64,000 bases of DNA, taken from Sphingobium sp. SYK-6. GTDB lineage: Bacteria; Pseudomonadota; Alphaproteobacteria; Sphingomonadales; Sphingomonadaceae. Under the pieces are notes generated by a model. That model saw only the letters and a list, made by a program, of their open reading frames with translations. It was not told where the DNA came from and did not search any database. The position numbers and the translations under genes are program-made. Of this stretch, positions 1 to 10,987 are shown one piece after another. Position 1 is the stretch's first letter. Every line of letters starts with the position of its first letter. The stretch lies in the NCBI RefSeq assembly GCF_000283515.1, contig NC_015976.1:1302001-1366000 (forward strand). Direction: 5' to 3'.

Positions 1-2
1 GC

Positions 3-77
3 TGGCTATCCCTGCTCTCCAGCGTCTCGACCATCGGCCGCCAAAGCGTCAGCGCACGCGTCTCCAAGGATTATTGA
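3..77 (+). CDS. 3' end of an unidentified gene (partial)
   Basis: An open frame enters from the left edge and ends at TGA 75-77. It encodes 24 residues ending in SARVSKDY, with no in-frame stop. It converges on the MATE gene and overlaps its stop codon by a few bases, a common tail-to-tail arrangement. The fragment is too short to name. It could be chance, since a short stop-free frame is not rare in GC-rich DNA. Confidence 0.4.
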   Translation, partial: WLSLLSSVSTIGRQSVSARVSKDY

Positions 78-1477
78 GCGGGGCGGGGCGGGGTGAGCCG
101 GTGGCGCCAGCTTCCGTGGCGGAACCAGTAGAGGCAGAGCAGCGCCGCGGCGGCATTGGCAATGGGGTAGCTCCACCAGATGCCGAGGATACCCCAGTCC
201 GTGCCGAAGGCGATGAGATAGGCTGCCGGCATCTGGAACATCCACTGCATGACGATCGAGATCAGCATGGAATGGCTGGGGCTGCCCGCGCCGCGAAAGG
301 CGCCGAGCAGCGCCTGCGGCACGGTGAGCACGCCGAGGAACGGGAAATAGATATAAGCGAAGGTGGAGGCGCTTGCGATCACGTCCGGTTCGCCCGGTGC
401 CAGCGCCGTCATCATGGCCGGGACGAACGGCAGGTGCGCGAGGCCGACGAGCGTCATGCCCGCAAAGCCCAGCCAGGCGGAGAGGCGGGCGGCTTCCTCT
501 GCCCGCGCGGTGAGGCCGGCGCCGATATTCTGGCCGACGACTGCCGCCGTGGCGATCGACAGGCCGATCATCGGCGTGAACCAGAAATGGAGCGGCCGCG
601 AGCCCACGCCATAGGCCGCGAGCCCCAGCGTACCGAAGCTGGCGGCCAGCGCCATGAGCAGCAGCGAACTGAAGGTGCGGATCGCCTGCTCGATGGAGGC
701 AGGCAGGCCCAGGCTGAGGGCGAGGCGGATATGGGCGGGGTCCGGCTGGAAATGGTGGCCGCGCAAATGCAGTGATGAGCGCCCGGAAAGCAGGTGATGC
801 AGCAGCACGAGCAACGCGCCGATCTGGGCAATCACGGTCGCCAGCGCGGCACCGGGCACCCCCATCTCCGGGAACGGGCCGACTCCGAAGATCAGCAGTG
901 GATCGAGCAGGGCATTGGCGATGACGCTGCCAATCTGCACCCGCATGGCGAAGCGCACTTCGCCCACTGCCTGCAGCATGGCTTGCAGCGCCATGAAGCC
1001 GAACATCGGCACCATGCCGACATAGCGGATCGCGAGATAATCCGCGGCGAGATCGTGGATCGCCGGCTCCACGCCGATGAGCCTGAGCAGTGGTCCGACG
1101 GTGGCGGCACCGGCCAGCGTGAAGGCGAGCGCCATCAGTCCCACCATCAGCAGCGTCTGCGCGGCGACATGGTCGAGCCGGTCGAACCGCTTTGCGCCCG
1201 CAATCTGCGCGATCAGCACGGCCCCGGCGGTGGAGAGGCCCGAGCCGAGCGAGATCAGCACGAAGAAGAGCGGTCCGCCGGCGGTGATCGCCGCGATGGC
1301 GGCCTCGCCGAGCCGGCCCACCCAGACGGCATTGACGATATCGAAGCTGGCCTGGGCGAGATTGGTGATGGTGATCGGCAGCGCGACGCGCAGCAGGATG
1401 CGGGGCAGGGGGCCCTCGGTCATCGTGATGCCGGCTCTCGCTTCAGCCCCCGCTCTCGCCCCCGTCGCTCTCGCCAT
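71..1477 (-). CDS. MATE family multidrug/cation antiporter
   Basis: An inner-membrane exporter that would expel cationic or amphipathic compounds in exchange for Na+ or H+. The protein is almost wholly hydrophobic, with about twelve membrane segments in two related halves, as expected for MATE proteins of about 450 residues. The N-terminal stretch GPLPRILLRVALPI leads into TM1 in the usual MATE manner. I place the start at ATG 1477 because a GGGGGGAGAG ribosome-binding sequence lies just upstream. ATG 1423 (MTEGPLP) is a good alternative and closer to typical family starts. The gene stands alone, so its substrate cannot be inferred from context. Confidence 0.9.
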   Translation of the reverse strand: MARATGARAGAEARAGITMTEGPLPRILLRVALPITITNLAQASFDIVNAVWVGRLGEAAIAAITAGGPLFFVLISLGSGLSTAGAVLIAQIAGAKRFDRLDHVAAQTLLMVGLMALAFTLAGAATVGPLLRLIGVEPAIHDLAADYLAIRYVGMVPMFGFMALQAMLQAVGEVRFAMRVQIGSVIANALLDPLLIFGVGPFPEMGVPGAALATVIAQIGALLVLLHHLLSGRSSLHLRGHHFQPDPAHIRLALSLGLPASIEQAIRTFSSLLLMALAASFGTLGLAAYGVGSRPLHFWFTPMIGLSIATAAVVGQNIGAGLTARAEEAARLSAWLGFAGMTLVGLAHLPFVPAMMTALAPGEPDVIASASTFAYIYFPFLGVLTVPQALLGAFRGAGSPSHSMLISIVMQWMFQMPAAYLIAFGTDWGILGIWWSYPIANAAAALLCLYWFRHGSWRHRLTPPRPAQ

Positions 1478-1618
1478 GGCCGCGTCTCTCCCCCCTGCGC
1501 GCCCGATCGGATGGCGGGACGGCCATTCCGCCCTCACGGCCCTGCCGGACTTTGTCAACCGCCGCGCCGTCCTGCGCTTTCCGGATCGCCCGGGTCGCGT
1601 CATGTTATCCCGGCATGG

Positions 1619-1644
1619 AAAAGGCCCCGGCCTGCGCCGGAGCC
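1619..1644 (-). terminator. Rho-independent terminator of the aldehyde dehydrogenase gene
   Basis: On the minus strand GGCTCCGGC, loop GCAG, GCCGGGGCC forms a 9-bp stem with one G-U pair and is followed by TTTT. It lies 32 bases past the stop codon of the gene ending at 1676. Confidence 0.75.
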
Positions 1645-1675
1645 TCTCCGTCTCATGATCCGCTGCGCAGGGCGA

Positions 1676-3103
1676 TCAGGCGAGTTCGCCGATGACCGCC
1701 TTCTTTTCCATGAATTCCTCGAGGCCGAACTTGCCGAACTCGCGACCATTGCCGGACTGCTTGTAGCCGCCGAAGGGCGAGTTGAAGTCCAGCCCGCCGG
1801 AATTGACGAACACGCTGCCCGCGCGGATGCGGGGCACGATCTTCGAGGCTTCCGCCGGGTTGCCCGCGATATAGGCGCCCAGGCCATAAGGCGTGTCGTT
1901 GGCGATCTTCACGGCCTCGTCGACATCCTTGTACTTGATGACGACGATGACCGGGCCGAAGATTTCCTCGCGCGCGGGCGTCATGTCGTTGGTCACGTTG
2001 GCGAGCACGGTGGGCTTCACATAATAGCCCTTCTCGTGGCCTTCCGGCTTGCCGAGGCCGCCCGTCGCGACCGTGGCGCCTTCGTCGATGCCTTTCTGGA
2101 TGAGGCCTTCGATCTTCTCATACTGGCTCTTGTTGACCACCGGGCCGATATGCGGGCCTTCGCTCAGCGGATCGCCCACCGGCTTCTCGCCGAACAGGTC
2201 CGCCAGCTTGGCCACCGCTTCGTCATACTGGCTCTCGTGCACCAGCCAGCGCGTCGGCGCGACGCAGCTCTGGCCGGAGTTGAGCAGCACGCCGCCTGCG
2301 CCGGCGGGCAGCGCGAGATCGAGCGGTGTGCCCGGCAGCACGATGAAGGGCGATTTGCCGCCCAGTTCCTGGTGGACGCGCTTCACCGTATCCGCCGCGG
2401 CCTTGGCCACCATGATGCCGGCGCGCGTGGAGCCCGTGAAGCTCACCATGTCCACGTCGGGATGTTCGGCAAGGGCCTGGCCGACGGTCGGGCCGTCGCC
2501 CTGGACGAGGTTGAACAGGCCGGCGGGCACGCCCGCGGCATCCAGCACCTCGGCAAAGATGGCGGCGCTGGCCGGCGTCTCTTCGGAGGGCTTGAGGATC
2601 ACGGCGTTGCCGGCGGCGAGCGCGGGCGCCACCTTGGCGACGATCTGGTTCATCGGCCAGTTCCACGGCGTGATGAGCGCCACGACGCCGATCGGCTCGA
2701 AGATGACCCTGTTCTTGCCGGTGGATTCCTGCTCCTCGAAGCCCTTGAGCGCCTCGATGGTCGAGCCCAGATGGCCAAGGCCGGAACCGGCCTGCGCGGT
2801 GGAGGAAGTCGAGATCGGGCAGCCCATCTCGGTGCTGATCGCGCGGGCGATGTCCGGCACGCGCTTCTGATATTCAGCGACGATACGGCCGAGCATGGCG
2901 ATGCGGTCGTCCTTGGACATGCCGTAGTTCGCCTCGAACGCGGCACGCGCGGCCTTCACGGCCTTGTCGACGTCTGCCTTGCTGCCCAGCGTGACTTCCG
3001 TGCACGGCTCTTCGGTCGCCGGATTGATGACCTTGTGCGGGGTTCCGCCTTCGCTCTCGACCCACTGGCCGCCGATATAATGCTTGAGGTAGCTATATTG
3101 CAC
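1676..3103 (-). CDS. NAD(P)+-dependent aldehyde dehydrogenase
   Basis: A soluble aldehyde dehydrogenase of 475 residues that would oxidise an aldehyde to its acid. Full ALDH architecture is visible: oxyanion Asn148 in TPWNWP, general base Glu246 in HQELGGKSP, and nucleophile Cys280 in NSGQSC. The Rossmann motif FTGSTRAG is at 222-229. It ends with the usual C-terminal bridging region (PFGGYKQSGNGREFG). The gene is monocistronic, with its own terminator. The closest family by feel is the broad-range ALDH/betaine-aldehyde group. The physiological aldehyde is unknown. Confidence 0.93.
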   Translation of the reverse strand: MQYSYLKHYIGGQWVESEGGTPHKVINPATEEPCTEVTLGSKADVDKAVKAARAAFEANYGMSKDDRIAMLGRIVAEYQKRVPDIARAISTEMGCPISTSSTAQAGSGLGHLGSTIEALKGFEEQESTGKNRVIFEPIGVVALITPWNWPMNQIVAKVAPALAAGNAVILKPSEETPASAAIFAEVLDAAGVPAGLFNLVQGDGPTVGQALAEHPDVDMVSFTGSTRAGIMVAKAAADTVKRVHQELGGKSPFIVLPGTPLDLALPAGAGGVLLNSGQSCVAPTRWLVHESQYDEAVAKLADLFGEKPVGDPLSEGPHIGPVVNKSQYEKIEGLIQKGIDEGATVATGGLGKPEGHEKGYYVKPTVLANVTNDMTPAREEIFGPVIVVIKYKDVDEAVKIANDTPYGLGAYIAGNPAEASKIVPRIRAGSVFVNSGGLDFNSPFGGYKQSGNGREFGKFGLEEFMEKKAVIGELA

Positions 3104-3345
3104 GGTTCCGCTCCTGGATGACTTTGTATGCCTCGCCTACATAATGGAGAGGAAGGCAATCGCAACAGACAAGCGCCATCAATTCGACATCTCGGCGGAC
3201 AGAAGATGATTTTGTCTGGTTTATCCCATGCGTCGCTGGCCCGCGACGCCGCGCTGATACTGTTGCGCTCCACAGGGAGCCGTCGGCGGCGCCTGCCCGT
3301 CGATCTGGGCCCATGCGAAGGCAGGCCTGCCACTCGGCGCGCACC

Positions 3346-3380
3346 AAAAGAAAAGGGCCCCGGCGCGAACGCCGGAGCCC
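3346..3380 (-). terminator. Strong terminator of glnA
   Basis: On the minus strand an 11-bp stem (GGGCTCCGGCG with CGCCGGGGCCC, one G-U) is capped by a stabilising UUCG tetraloop. It is followed by TTTTCTTTT, a textbook intrinsic terminator 27 bases after the glnA stop. Confidence 0.9.
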
Positions 3381-3406
3381 CCCATGCAGCATTCTCGCCT
3401 GTCTGA

Positions 3407-4819
<1,413 letters not shown>

Positions 4820-4866
4820 GGCGACGGTCCTTCTCTTGTCGTGAGTGTTGCGGCTGTGTCGGAAAA

Positions 4867-5569
<703 letters not shown>

Positions 5570-6394
5570 TCAGTAAGGCGGCTTGTGCAGGCCGCCGGGG
5601 CTCAGCGTGAAGATCTCGCAGCCATCCTCGGTGATGCCGATGCTGTGCTCGAACTGGGCGGAGAGCGAGCGGTCGCGCGTCACGGCGGTCCAGCCATCGT
5701 CGAGCATCTTCACGGTGGGCTTGCCGGCATTGATCATCGGCTCGATGGTGAAGATCATCCCGGGCCGCAGCTCCGGGCCGGTGCCGGGGCGGCCGACATG
5801 GACCACTTCCGGCGCGTCATGGAAGACGCGGCCGAGACCATGGCCGCAGAAATCCCGCACCACGCCATAGCGGTGCTTCTCCGCATGGGTCTGGATGACA
5901 TGGCCGATGTCGCCCAGATGCTTGCCCGGTTTCGCCTGCTCGATGCCGAGCATCAGGCATTCATACGTCACATCGACGAGGCGGCGCGCCTTGATCGGCA
6001 CGTCGCCGACCAGGTACATGCGGCTCGTATCCCCGTGCCAGCCATCCAGCAGAGGCGTCACGTCGATGTTGAGGATGTCGCCGTCGCGCAGCACGCGGTC
6101 GCCGGGCATGCCGTGGCAGATCACATTGTTGAGGCTGATGCAGCAGCTGTACTGATAGCCATGATAACCGAGCGTCGCGGGCACGGCGCCGGCCGCCAGC
6201 GTCTTCTCGCGCACGAAATCGTCGATCTCGCTCGTGCGCACGCCCGGCCGCACCAGCGGCGCCACGGCGTCGAGCAGCTCGGCGGCCAGCCGGCCGGCCT
6301 TGCGCATGCCCTCGAAAGCGTCCGGTCCGTGCAGCTTGATGGCGGAAGTGCGGACATTGGCGATGTCCGCCGTCGGTGTCACATAAGTCGTCAT
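5570..6394 (-). CDS. map: Methionine aminopeptidase, type I
   Basis: Removes the initiator methionine from nascent proteins in the cytoplasm. The 274-residue product has the pita-bread fold signature. Metal ligands are visible at Asp111 and Asp122 (NIDVTPLLDGWHGDT), His185 (CGHGLGR), Glu218 (FTIEPM) and Glu249 (QFEHSI), and the substrate-contact His is at 94 (VICHGMP). An upstream extension of the frame is low-complexity and was discarded. ATG 6394 (MTTYVTPT) gives the usual type-I length with a short N-terminal arm. The gene is divergent from the CinA-type gene and probably essential. Confidence 0.96.
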   Translation of the reverse strand: MTTYVTPTADIANVRTSAIKLHGPDAFEGMRKAGRLAAELLDAVAPLVRPGVRTSEIDDFVREKTLAAGAVPATLGYHGYQYSCCISLNNVICHGMPGDRVLRDGDILNIDVTPLLDGWHGDTSRMYLVGDVPIKARRLVDVTYECLMLGIEQAKPGKHLGDIGHVIQTHAEKHRYGVVRDFCGHGLGRVFHDAPEVVHVGRPGTGPELRPGMIFTIEPMINAGKPTVKMLDDGWTAVTRDRSLSAQFEHSIGITEDGCEIFTLSPGGLHKPPY

Positions 6395-6620
6395 GCGGGG
6401 AATATAGGCGTTCCGCGCGCGGGTGGCGAGGGGCATTCGCGACGAGGCGCGCCGCCACGGCGAACACGACCATGAAACAGGGCCATAAAAACGACGTAGC
6501 GGGGCATGCACGGCTTGGCGCGCGCGGTGCCGGGGCGTAAGCAGGCGCCATGAACGCACCGGACCGGATGATCGATGCGCGCCGCCTCTCGCTGACGGCG
6601 TCGCGCAGGGGAGCAGGCGC

Positions 6621-7376
6621 ATGAGCGGGCGGATATGGACGGCGGCGCTGGTGGTGATCGGCGACGAGATTCTCTCCGGGCGCACGCAGGACAGGAACGT
6701 GGCGCAGATCGCCACCTGGCTCAACGTCCAGGGCATCCGCCTGCGGGAAGTGCGGATCGTGGGCGATGACGAGGGCGCCATCTGCGAGGCCGTGAACATA
6801 CTGCGCGCCCGCAATGATTATCTGTTCACCACGGGCGGGATCGGCCCCACGCATGACGACATTACCGTCGACGCCATTGCCGCCGCGCTCGGCGTGCCGG
6901 TGGTCATCCATCCGGAAGCGCGCGCCATCCTCGAGGCCTATTATGCCTCGCGCGGCGGGCTCAGCGCGGCGCGGCTGCGCATGGCGCGCGTGCCGGAAGG
7001 CGCGGAGCTCATTCCCAACAGTTATTCCGGTGCGCCCGGCATTCGCGTGGGCAATCTCTTCATCATGGCGGGCGTGCCGCACATCACGGCAGGCATGTTG
7101 GACCGGCTGACCGGCCAGCTCGAGGGCGGGGCGCCGCTGCTGTCCCGCACTGTCGGCTGCTGGGTGCCGGAAAGCGAGATCGCGGATCTCCTCGGCGCGG
7201 TCGAGAAGGCGCATGAGGGATGCCAGATCGGCAGCTATCCCTTCTTTCGCGAGGGGAAGGTCGGCGCCAATTTCGTGGTGCGTGCGACAGAGCAGGGGCG
7301 GCTGGACGCCTGCGTGGATGCGCTCGTCGCTGCCCTTGCGGCGGCCGGCTATCCTGTCGAGGAAGGCGGCATCTGA
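6621..7376 (+). CDS. CinA-type molybdopterin-binding domain protein
   Basis: A 251-residue member of the MoaB/Mog-like fold found at the N-terminus of CinA (competence/damage-inducible protein A). It shows VVIGDEILSGRTQDRN near the N-terminus and the FTTGGIGPTHDDIT nucleotide/cofactor loop in the middle. The C-terminal CinA deamidase domain is absent, so this is the short single-domain form, common in Alphaproteobacteria next to map. The family is linked to pyridine-nucleotide or molybdopterin-type chemistry, but the role of the short form is unclear. ATG 6621 follows GGGGAGCAGGCGC. Confidence 0.85.
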   Translation: MSGRIWTAALVVIGDEILSGRTQDRNVAQIATWLNVQGIRLREVRIVGDDEGAICEAVNILRARNDYLFTTGGIGPTHDDITVDAIAAALGVPVVIHPEARAILEAYYASRGGLSAARLRMARVPEGAELIPNSYSGAPGIRVGNLFIMAGVPHITAGMLDRLTGQLEGGAPLLSRTVGCWVPESEIADLLGAVEKAHEGCQIGSYPFFREGKVGANFVVRATEQGRLDACVDALVAALAAAGYPVEEGGI

Positions 7377-7380
7377 GCTC

Positions 7381-7514
7381 AGGGCTAATCGACATCCAGC
7401 GCTGGCGGCCTGCAAATGGCGCTTTCCCGGGCTTCCGGCTCCCGAAAAATCACCATTTTCGTCCCGCCATCATCTGGAGCCGAAGGCGTCCGTAGGACAA
7501 TGTCGATTAGCCCT
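7381..7514. repeat. Palindromic intergenic repeat, copy 1 (MITE/REP-like)
   Basis: A 134-bp element bounded by perfect 15-bp terminal inverted repeats, AGGGCTAATCGACAT (7381-7395) and its complement (7500-7514). The interior contains GCAAATGG and CCATTTTCG arms that can pair, so the whole unit can fold into a long hairpin. Blocks of the interior recur nearly unchanged in the element at 60411-60558. Copy 1 lacks the roughly 34-bp central segment of that copy and has extra sequence near its right end. It starts 5 bases after the CinA-type stop codon. It has no coding capacity of its own. Confidence 0.85.
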
Positions 7515-7852
7515 GGCGTTCTGGTGCGGGGGTGCCCCGCTCACCCCGAAGCGCGCGGGCCATTGTTCCGGAATGAGACATTCGGCCTCCGCCGGGGTCG
7601 CTGGAATGCCACGTTTCGGCGAGTATGCCGCGCATCTCCGGCGATCCCTCCGCCCGCAACACGCACGCCTCTTGTGCAAGATAATACAATATGTTGTATC
7701 GGTAATCTCATATAAGTCATGAGCATTGGCGCTCAGGCCGGCGCCAGCTTTTCGGCGCGCCGGCGACAATTTTCCGGGATGTGAATCCGCCGTTCGTTCG
7801 TTTCTGCACCGGAGCGGGGCTCGCAAAGGCCTCGCCCGGAAGGAGACCAACG
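7515..7852. other. Intergenic region, possible promoter near 7672-7699
   Basis: 338 bases without a convincing gene on either strand. Near the right side the composition turns AT-rich. The palindrome ATACAA-TATG-TTGTAT (7684-7699) overlaps a possible promoter with -35 TTGTGC (7672-7677) and -10 TTGTAT (7694-7699), 16 bases apart, facing the small secreted protein gene at 7853. The palindrome could be an operator. The assignment is weak. Confidence 0.3.
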
Positions 7853-8209
7853 ATGAACATCAAAGCGATCATCCTCCCCCTCGCATCCCTGGGCATGGCC
7901 GCGGCTGCGACCGCCACTGTGCGCACGTCCGTGGTTCTGGACGAGGAGCGGATGGCCCGGCAGGAAGAGCGTCACGTCATCGCGACGCCCATCGCCGGGA
8001 TCGAGAACCGCTTCTGGTTCAATTATCGCACCGACATCAACGAAGCGCGCAAGGAACTGACCAGCGACCTGCGGCGCGCCAGCGATACCGAGGACCTGCG
8101 CGATGCGTGGGACGAATATCGCCACGAACTCTCTCATAATCGCGGCCGCTACGTGAAGGAGATGGCCAAGCGCGGTTACCGCTACGGCACCGTTACCGTG
8201 GGATCCTGA
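7853..8209 (+). CDS. Small exported hypothetical protein
   Basis: A 118-residue protein I cannot assign to a family. It starts with a signal-peptide-like segment (MNIKAIILPLASLGMAAAAT). A charged, mostly helical stretch follows (TDINEARKELTSDLRRASD and DEYRHELSHNRGRYVKEMAK), with an Arg/Tyr-rich end. ATG 7853 has a good AAGGAG ribosome-binding site 8 bases upstream. The frame opens earlier at 7781 without a comparable site. It probably resides in the periplasm. No neighbour suggests a role. Confidence 0.7.
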   Translation: MNIKAIILPLASLGMAAAATATVRTSVVLDEERMARQEERHVIATPIAGIENRFWFNYRTDINEARKELTSDLRRASDTEDLRDAWDEYRHELSHNRGRYVKEMAKRGYRYGTVTVGS

Positions 8210-8284
8210 CGGTGCCGGGGTCTGCGGGCCTGGCTCCCGCCGTCCGCAGACCCGAAGCGCCGGGGTTCCCCGTCCATCCCGGGC

Positions 8285-9526
8285 TCAGCCCGTGCGCGCA
8301 TCCAGCGGCCGGGCGCGTCGGGGGTTCGGGAGCGTCAGCAGACGCCCCAGCGCCGCTACTGCGAAGACGCTCGCCACGATGAAGCCGGCGCCCGCGCACT
8401 GGAAGGGCGCGGCGGGCGAGGTGAAATAGGCCATGGTCGGGTTGATGAGAAGTGGTGCGACAATGCCGCCCATGCCCTGCGCCATGGCGGCCATGCCCTG
8501 CACTTCGCCCTGCGCATCCGCCCCCGCCCGATTGGCGAGGATCGCCATCAGTGCCGGGCCCACCATCGACTGGGGCACGAAGCCGATCATGATGGCGAAG
8601 GCCATCCAGCCCTGCGTCACGAAGGCATAGGCCAGGAACGTCGCGATCCCGCCCGTCATGCCGATGATCGCCGCGCCGCGCTCGCCATAACGCCGAACGA
8701 GGCGGCCGGTGAGCACCGTCTGGCTCAGCGCGGTGATGGCGCCGACCGTCGCCAGCGAGGCGCCGATCATTCCGTTCGACCAGTCGAAGCGGGCAATGCC
8801 GTAATAGGGCCAGGTCAGCGGATAGACCGCCCCGGCGATGTACCACAGAGCGACGATGAGGATCGCCGCGGTCATGCCCGGCATCGCGCGCATCGAGCGC
8901 CAGGCGCCCAGCGCATTCGCCCGCCGCCACTCGAAGGGGCGTCGATTCTCCGGCCGGAGCGTGTCCGGGAAGACGAACACGCCGTAGAGCAGGTTGACGA
9001 AGGTCAGCACCGCCGCCGCGATGAAGGGCATGCGCTCGCCATATTCGCCCAGCAGCCCGCCAATCGCCGGGCCCACGATGAAGCCGAGGCCGAAGGCGGC
9101 GCCGACAAGGCTGAAATTATGCGCGCGGTCCTCCTTTGCCGTCATGTCCGCGATGGCGGCCTGGCAGGTGCCGATCGTGCCCCCGAACATGCCGCCCAGC
9201 ATCTGCGCGACGAACAGCACCGGCAGGCTCTGCGCCACCGAGAGCAGCAGGAAATTGAGCACGAGGCCGGTGAGCGCGATGAGCAGCACCGGCCGCCGCC
9301 CGAACCGGTCCGAGAGGTTGCCGATCACGGGCCCCATCAGGAACTGCACGACGGCATAGGACGCCGTCATCCAGCCGGCGAAGCGGATCGCGGCGCTGAT
9401 GTCCACATCGCCCACATTCATGATGAGGCGCGGGAGCACCGGCCCGGCCAGGCCATAGCCCATCGCATCGATGAAGATCGTGACGAGCACGAACCAGATG
9501 GATTGTCGCTTGCCGCTGGCTGCCAT
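8285..9526 (-). CDS. MFS exporter, TetA/multidrug type
   Basis: A 413-residue inner-membrane protein with about twelve membrane segments. MFS motif A is clear after TM2 (GNLSDRFGRRPVLL). The TM4-5 region GTCQAAIADMTAKEDRA resembles the antiporter motif region of TetA-like drug:H+ exporters. The second half repeats the layout with RLVRRYGERGAAI. The gene stands alone on the minus strand. It could export a drug or a metabolite, and a tetracycline substrate should not be assumed. Confidence 0.85.
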   Translation of the reverse strand: MAASGKRQSIWFVLVTIFIDAMGYGLAGPVLPRLIMNVGDVDISAAIRFAGWMTASYAVVQFLMGPVIGNLSDRFGRRPVLLIALTGLVLNFLLLSVAQSLPVLFVAQMLGGMFGGTIGTCQAAIADMTAKEDRAHNFSLVGAAFGLGFIVGPAIGGLLGEYGERMPFIAAAVLTFVNLLYGVFVFPDTLRPENRRPFEWRRANALGAWRSMRAMPGMTAAILIVALWYIAGAVYPLTWPYYGIARFDWSNGMIGASLATVGAITALSQTVLTGRLVRRYGERGAAIIGMTGGIATFLAYAFVTQGWMAFAIMIGFVPQSMVGPALMAILANRAGADAQGEVQGMAAMAQGMGGIVAPLLINPTMAYFTSPAAPFQCAGAGFIVASVFAVAALGRLLTLPNPRRARPLDARTG

Positions 9527-9694
9527 TGACCGTCCGAACGGGCCCCGGCGCCCGTCCCCCGCGGTCGGTCCCCTGCCTGCCCGTACCGGCCATGCCGGGC
9601 GAAATGGGCAAAGTCAACTTGGGGTGGGGCTGGCGCAGCAAGGGCGCGCGCGGCCATGGGCGCACTGAAGGGCTCGGAGGGAAGGGAATTAAGC

Positions 9695-9768
9695 TGGAGC
9701 GGGTGAGGGGAATCGAACCCCCGTCGTCAGCTTGGGAAGCTGCTGCTCTACCATTGAGCTACACCCGC
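9695..9768 (-). tRNA. tRNA-Gly (anticodon CCC)
   Basis: The minus strand reads GCGGGTG acceptor, D-arm GCTC-AATGGTA-GAGC, then anticodon arm GCAGC-TTCCCAA-GCTGA. The T-arm GGGGG-TTCGATT-CCCCT, acceptor CACCCGC and discriminator T follow. The loop TTCCCAA puts CCC at positions 34-36. The 3' CCA is encoded (9695-9697). The G-A mismatch at the base of the anticodon stem is usual for this isoacceptor. Confidence 0.96.
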
Positions 9769-9969
9769 GCTCGGGCTGTCCGGCGCGATTGCCACAGCCA
9801 TGCGGGCGCGGTCAATGATTTGCTTGTCCTGTAACTGCGTTGCTTGCTCCTGGGGGCTGATCCCGCCAAGGTGGGGCGGTCGGGCATGTTTGTCCCCGAT
9901 TTCCTGCGCCAGGGGATGGGCGGGGGAAGTCAGGGGCGGCATATCCATCGCGTGGGTTGGGGGAAATAC

Positions 9970-10845
9970 ATGCAGGCGGAAACGCGCGCATTGCTGAAGT
10001 CGCTGGGTTGCGAACTGACATATGGTCTCATCGAGCAGACCCAGCAGCGCCTTGCCGCTGCCCTTTCTCCCCCTGAAGAGCAGCCGCTCGTCATTCGCGA
10101 CTTGCCTTATGGCCCGGATGCCCGCCACCGGCTCGATCTGTTCGCACGCGCCGGCCTGGAAGGCGCGCCGGTCCTCCTGTTCGTGCATGGCGGCGGCTAT
10201 GTGATGGGCGACAAGTGCCTGGGCGGCCTGCCTTTCTACGACAATGTCGGGACATGGGCGGCCGCGCGGGGCTGGGTCGGCGCCACGATGAACTATCGCC
10301 TCGCGCCTGACAATATGTGGCCTTCCGGCGCCGAGGATGTCGGACGCGCGGTCGCCTGCCTGCGCGATCAGGTCGCGGAGCATGGCGGCGATCCGCGCCG
10401 GATCTTCCTCATGGGGCAGTCGGCCGGTGCGACGCACATCGCGACATATCTTTCCCTGACGGGCGTCCAGCCCGCCAGCGGGCCGGGCGTGGCCGGCGCG
10501 ATGCTTGTCTCGGGCACTTATGATCCCGCCTTGTCCTCGCCCAATCCCTATCAGCTCGCTTATTACGGCCTGGAGATCGAGCGCTACGGCGATTTCTCGA
10601 CCGTCCCCGGACTGGTGAAGACGACGGTGCCGCTGTGCTTTGCCGTGTCGGAATATGACGCGATCGACTTCCGCCGGCAGGCCGCGCTGCTGATCGGCGC
10701 GTTCGGCCGGGCGCGGGGCGACATGCCCCGGTTCCACTGGCTGCCCGGGCATAATCATCTCTCGCCGGTCCTTGCCATCGGCACCGCGCATGATGCGCTG
10801 GGGCCGCTGGTCTCGGATTTCGTCCGCGCCGTCTCGCCGGGCTGA
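9970..10845 (+). CDS. Alpha/beta hydrolase (esterase, HGGG type)
   Basis: A cytoplasmic serine hydrolase of 291 residues. The oxyanion-hole motif HGGGYVMG begins at residue 73 and the nucleophile elbow GQSAG puts the Ser at 151. An acid in SEYDAID and a His in PGHNHLSP complete a plausible triad. This places it among hormone-sensitive-lipase/kynurenine-formamidase-like esterases. The frame opens at 9844, but ATG 9970 has GGGGGAAA upstream and yields a compact domain. It lies just upstream of the NTF2-like gene cluster on the same strand, so it may hydrolyse an ester or lactone in that pathway (inference). Confidence 0.82.
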   Translation: MQAETRALLKSLGCELTYGLIEQTQQRLAAALSPPEEQPLVIRDLPYGPDARHRLDLFARAGLEGAPVLLFVHGGGYVMGDKCLGGLPFYDNVGTWAAARGWVGATMNYRLAPDNMWPSGAEDVGRAVACLRDQVAEHGGDPRRIFLMGQSAGATHIATYLSLTGVQPASGPGVAGAMLVSGTYDPALSSPNPYQLAYYGLEIERYGDFSTVPGLVKTTVPLCFAVSEYDAIDFRRQAALLIGAFGRARGDMPRFHWLPGHNHLSPVLAIGTAHDALGPLVSDFVRAVSPG

Positions 10846-10987
10846 TCGCCGGGGCGCCTTCGCCACTTGCCTCAGGCGGCGCTAATTCTTCATGGCGGCC
10901 GGCGATCGGGCGCTCGGCCATTGCCAGGCGCGCGCATCCGGTCGATCGTCCACTGGTTTCGCGAAACGAACGGACGGGAGAGGAAGA

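Noticed and set aside
794..3121. Very long plus-strand open frame opposite the MATE and aldehyde dehydrogenase genes
   Set aside because: It is the antisense shadow of real genes in GC-rich DNA: His/Asp/Arg/Ala-rich composition, no domain, no ribosome-binding site, and it runs across two genuine genes.
6550..6624. 24-codon frame whose TGA overlaps the CinA-type ATG (possible leader peptide)
   Set aside because: No good ribosome-binding site and no attenuator-like codons or hairpin. Overlap by chance is likely.
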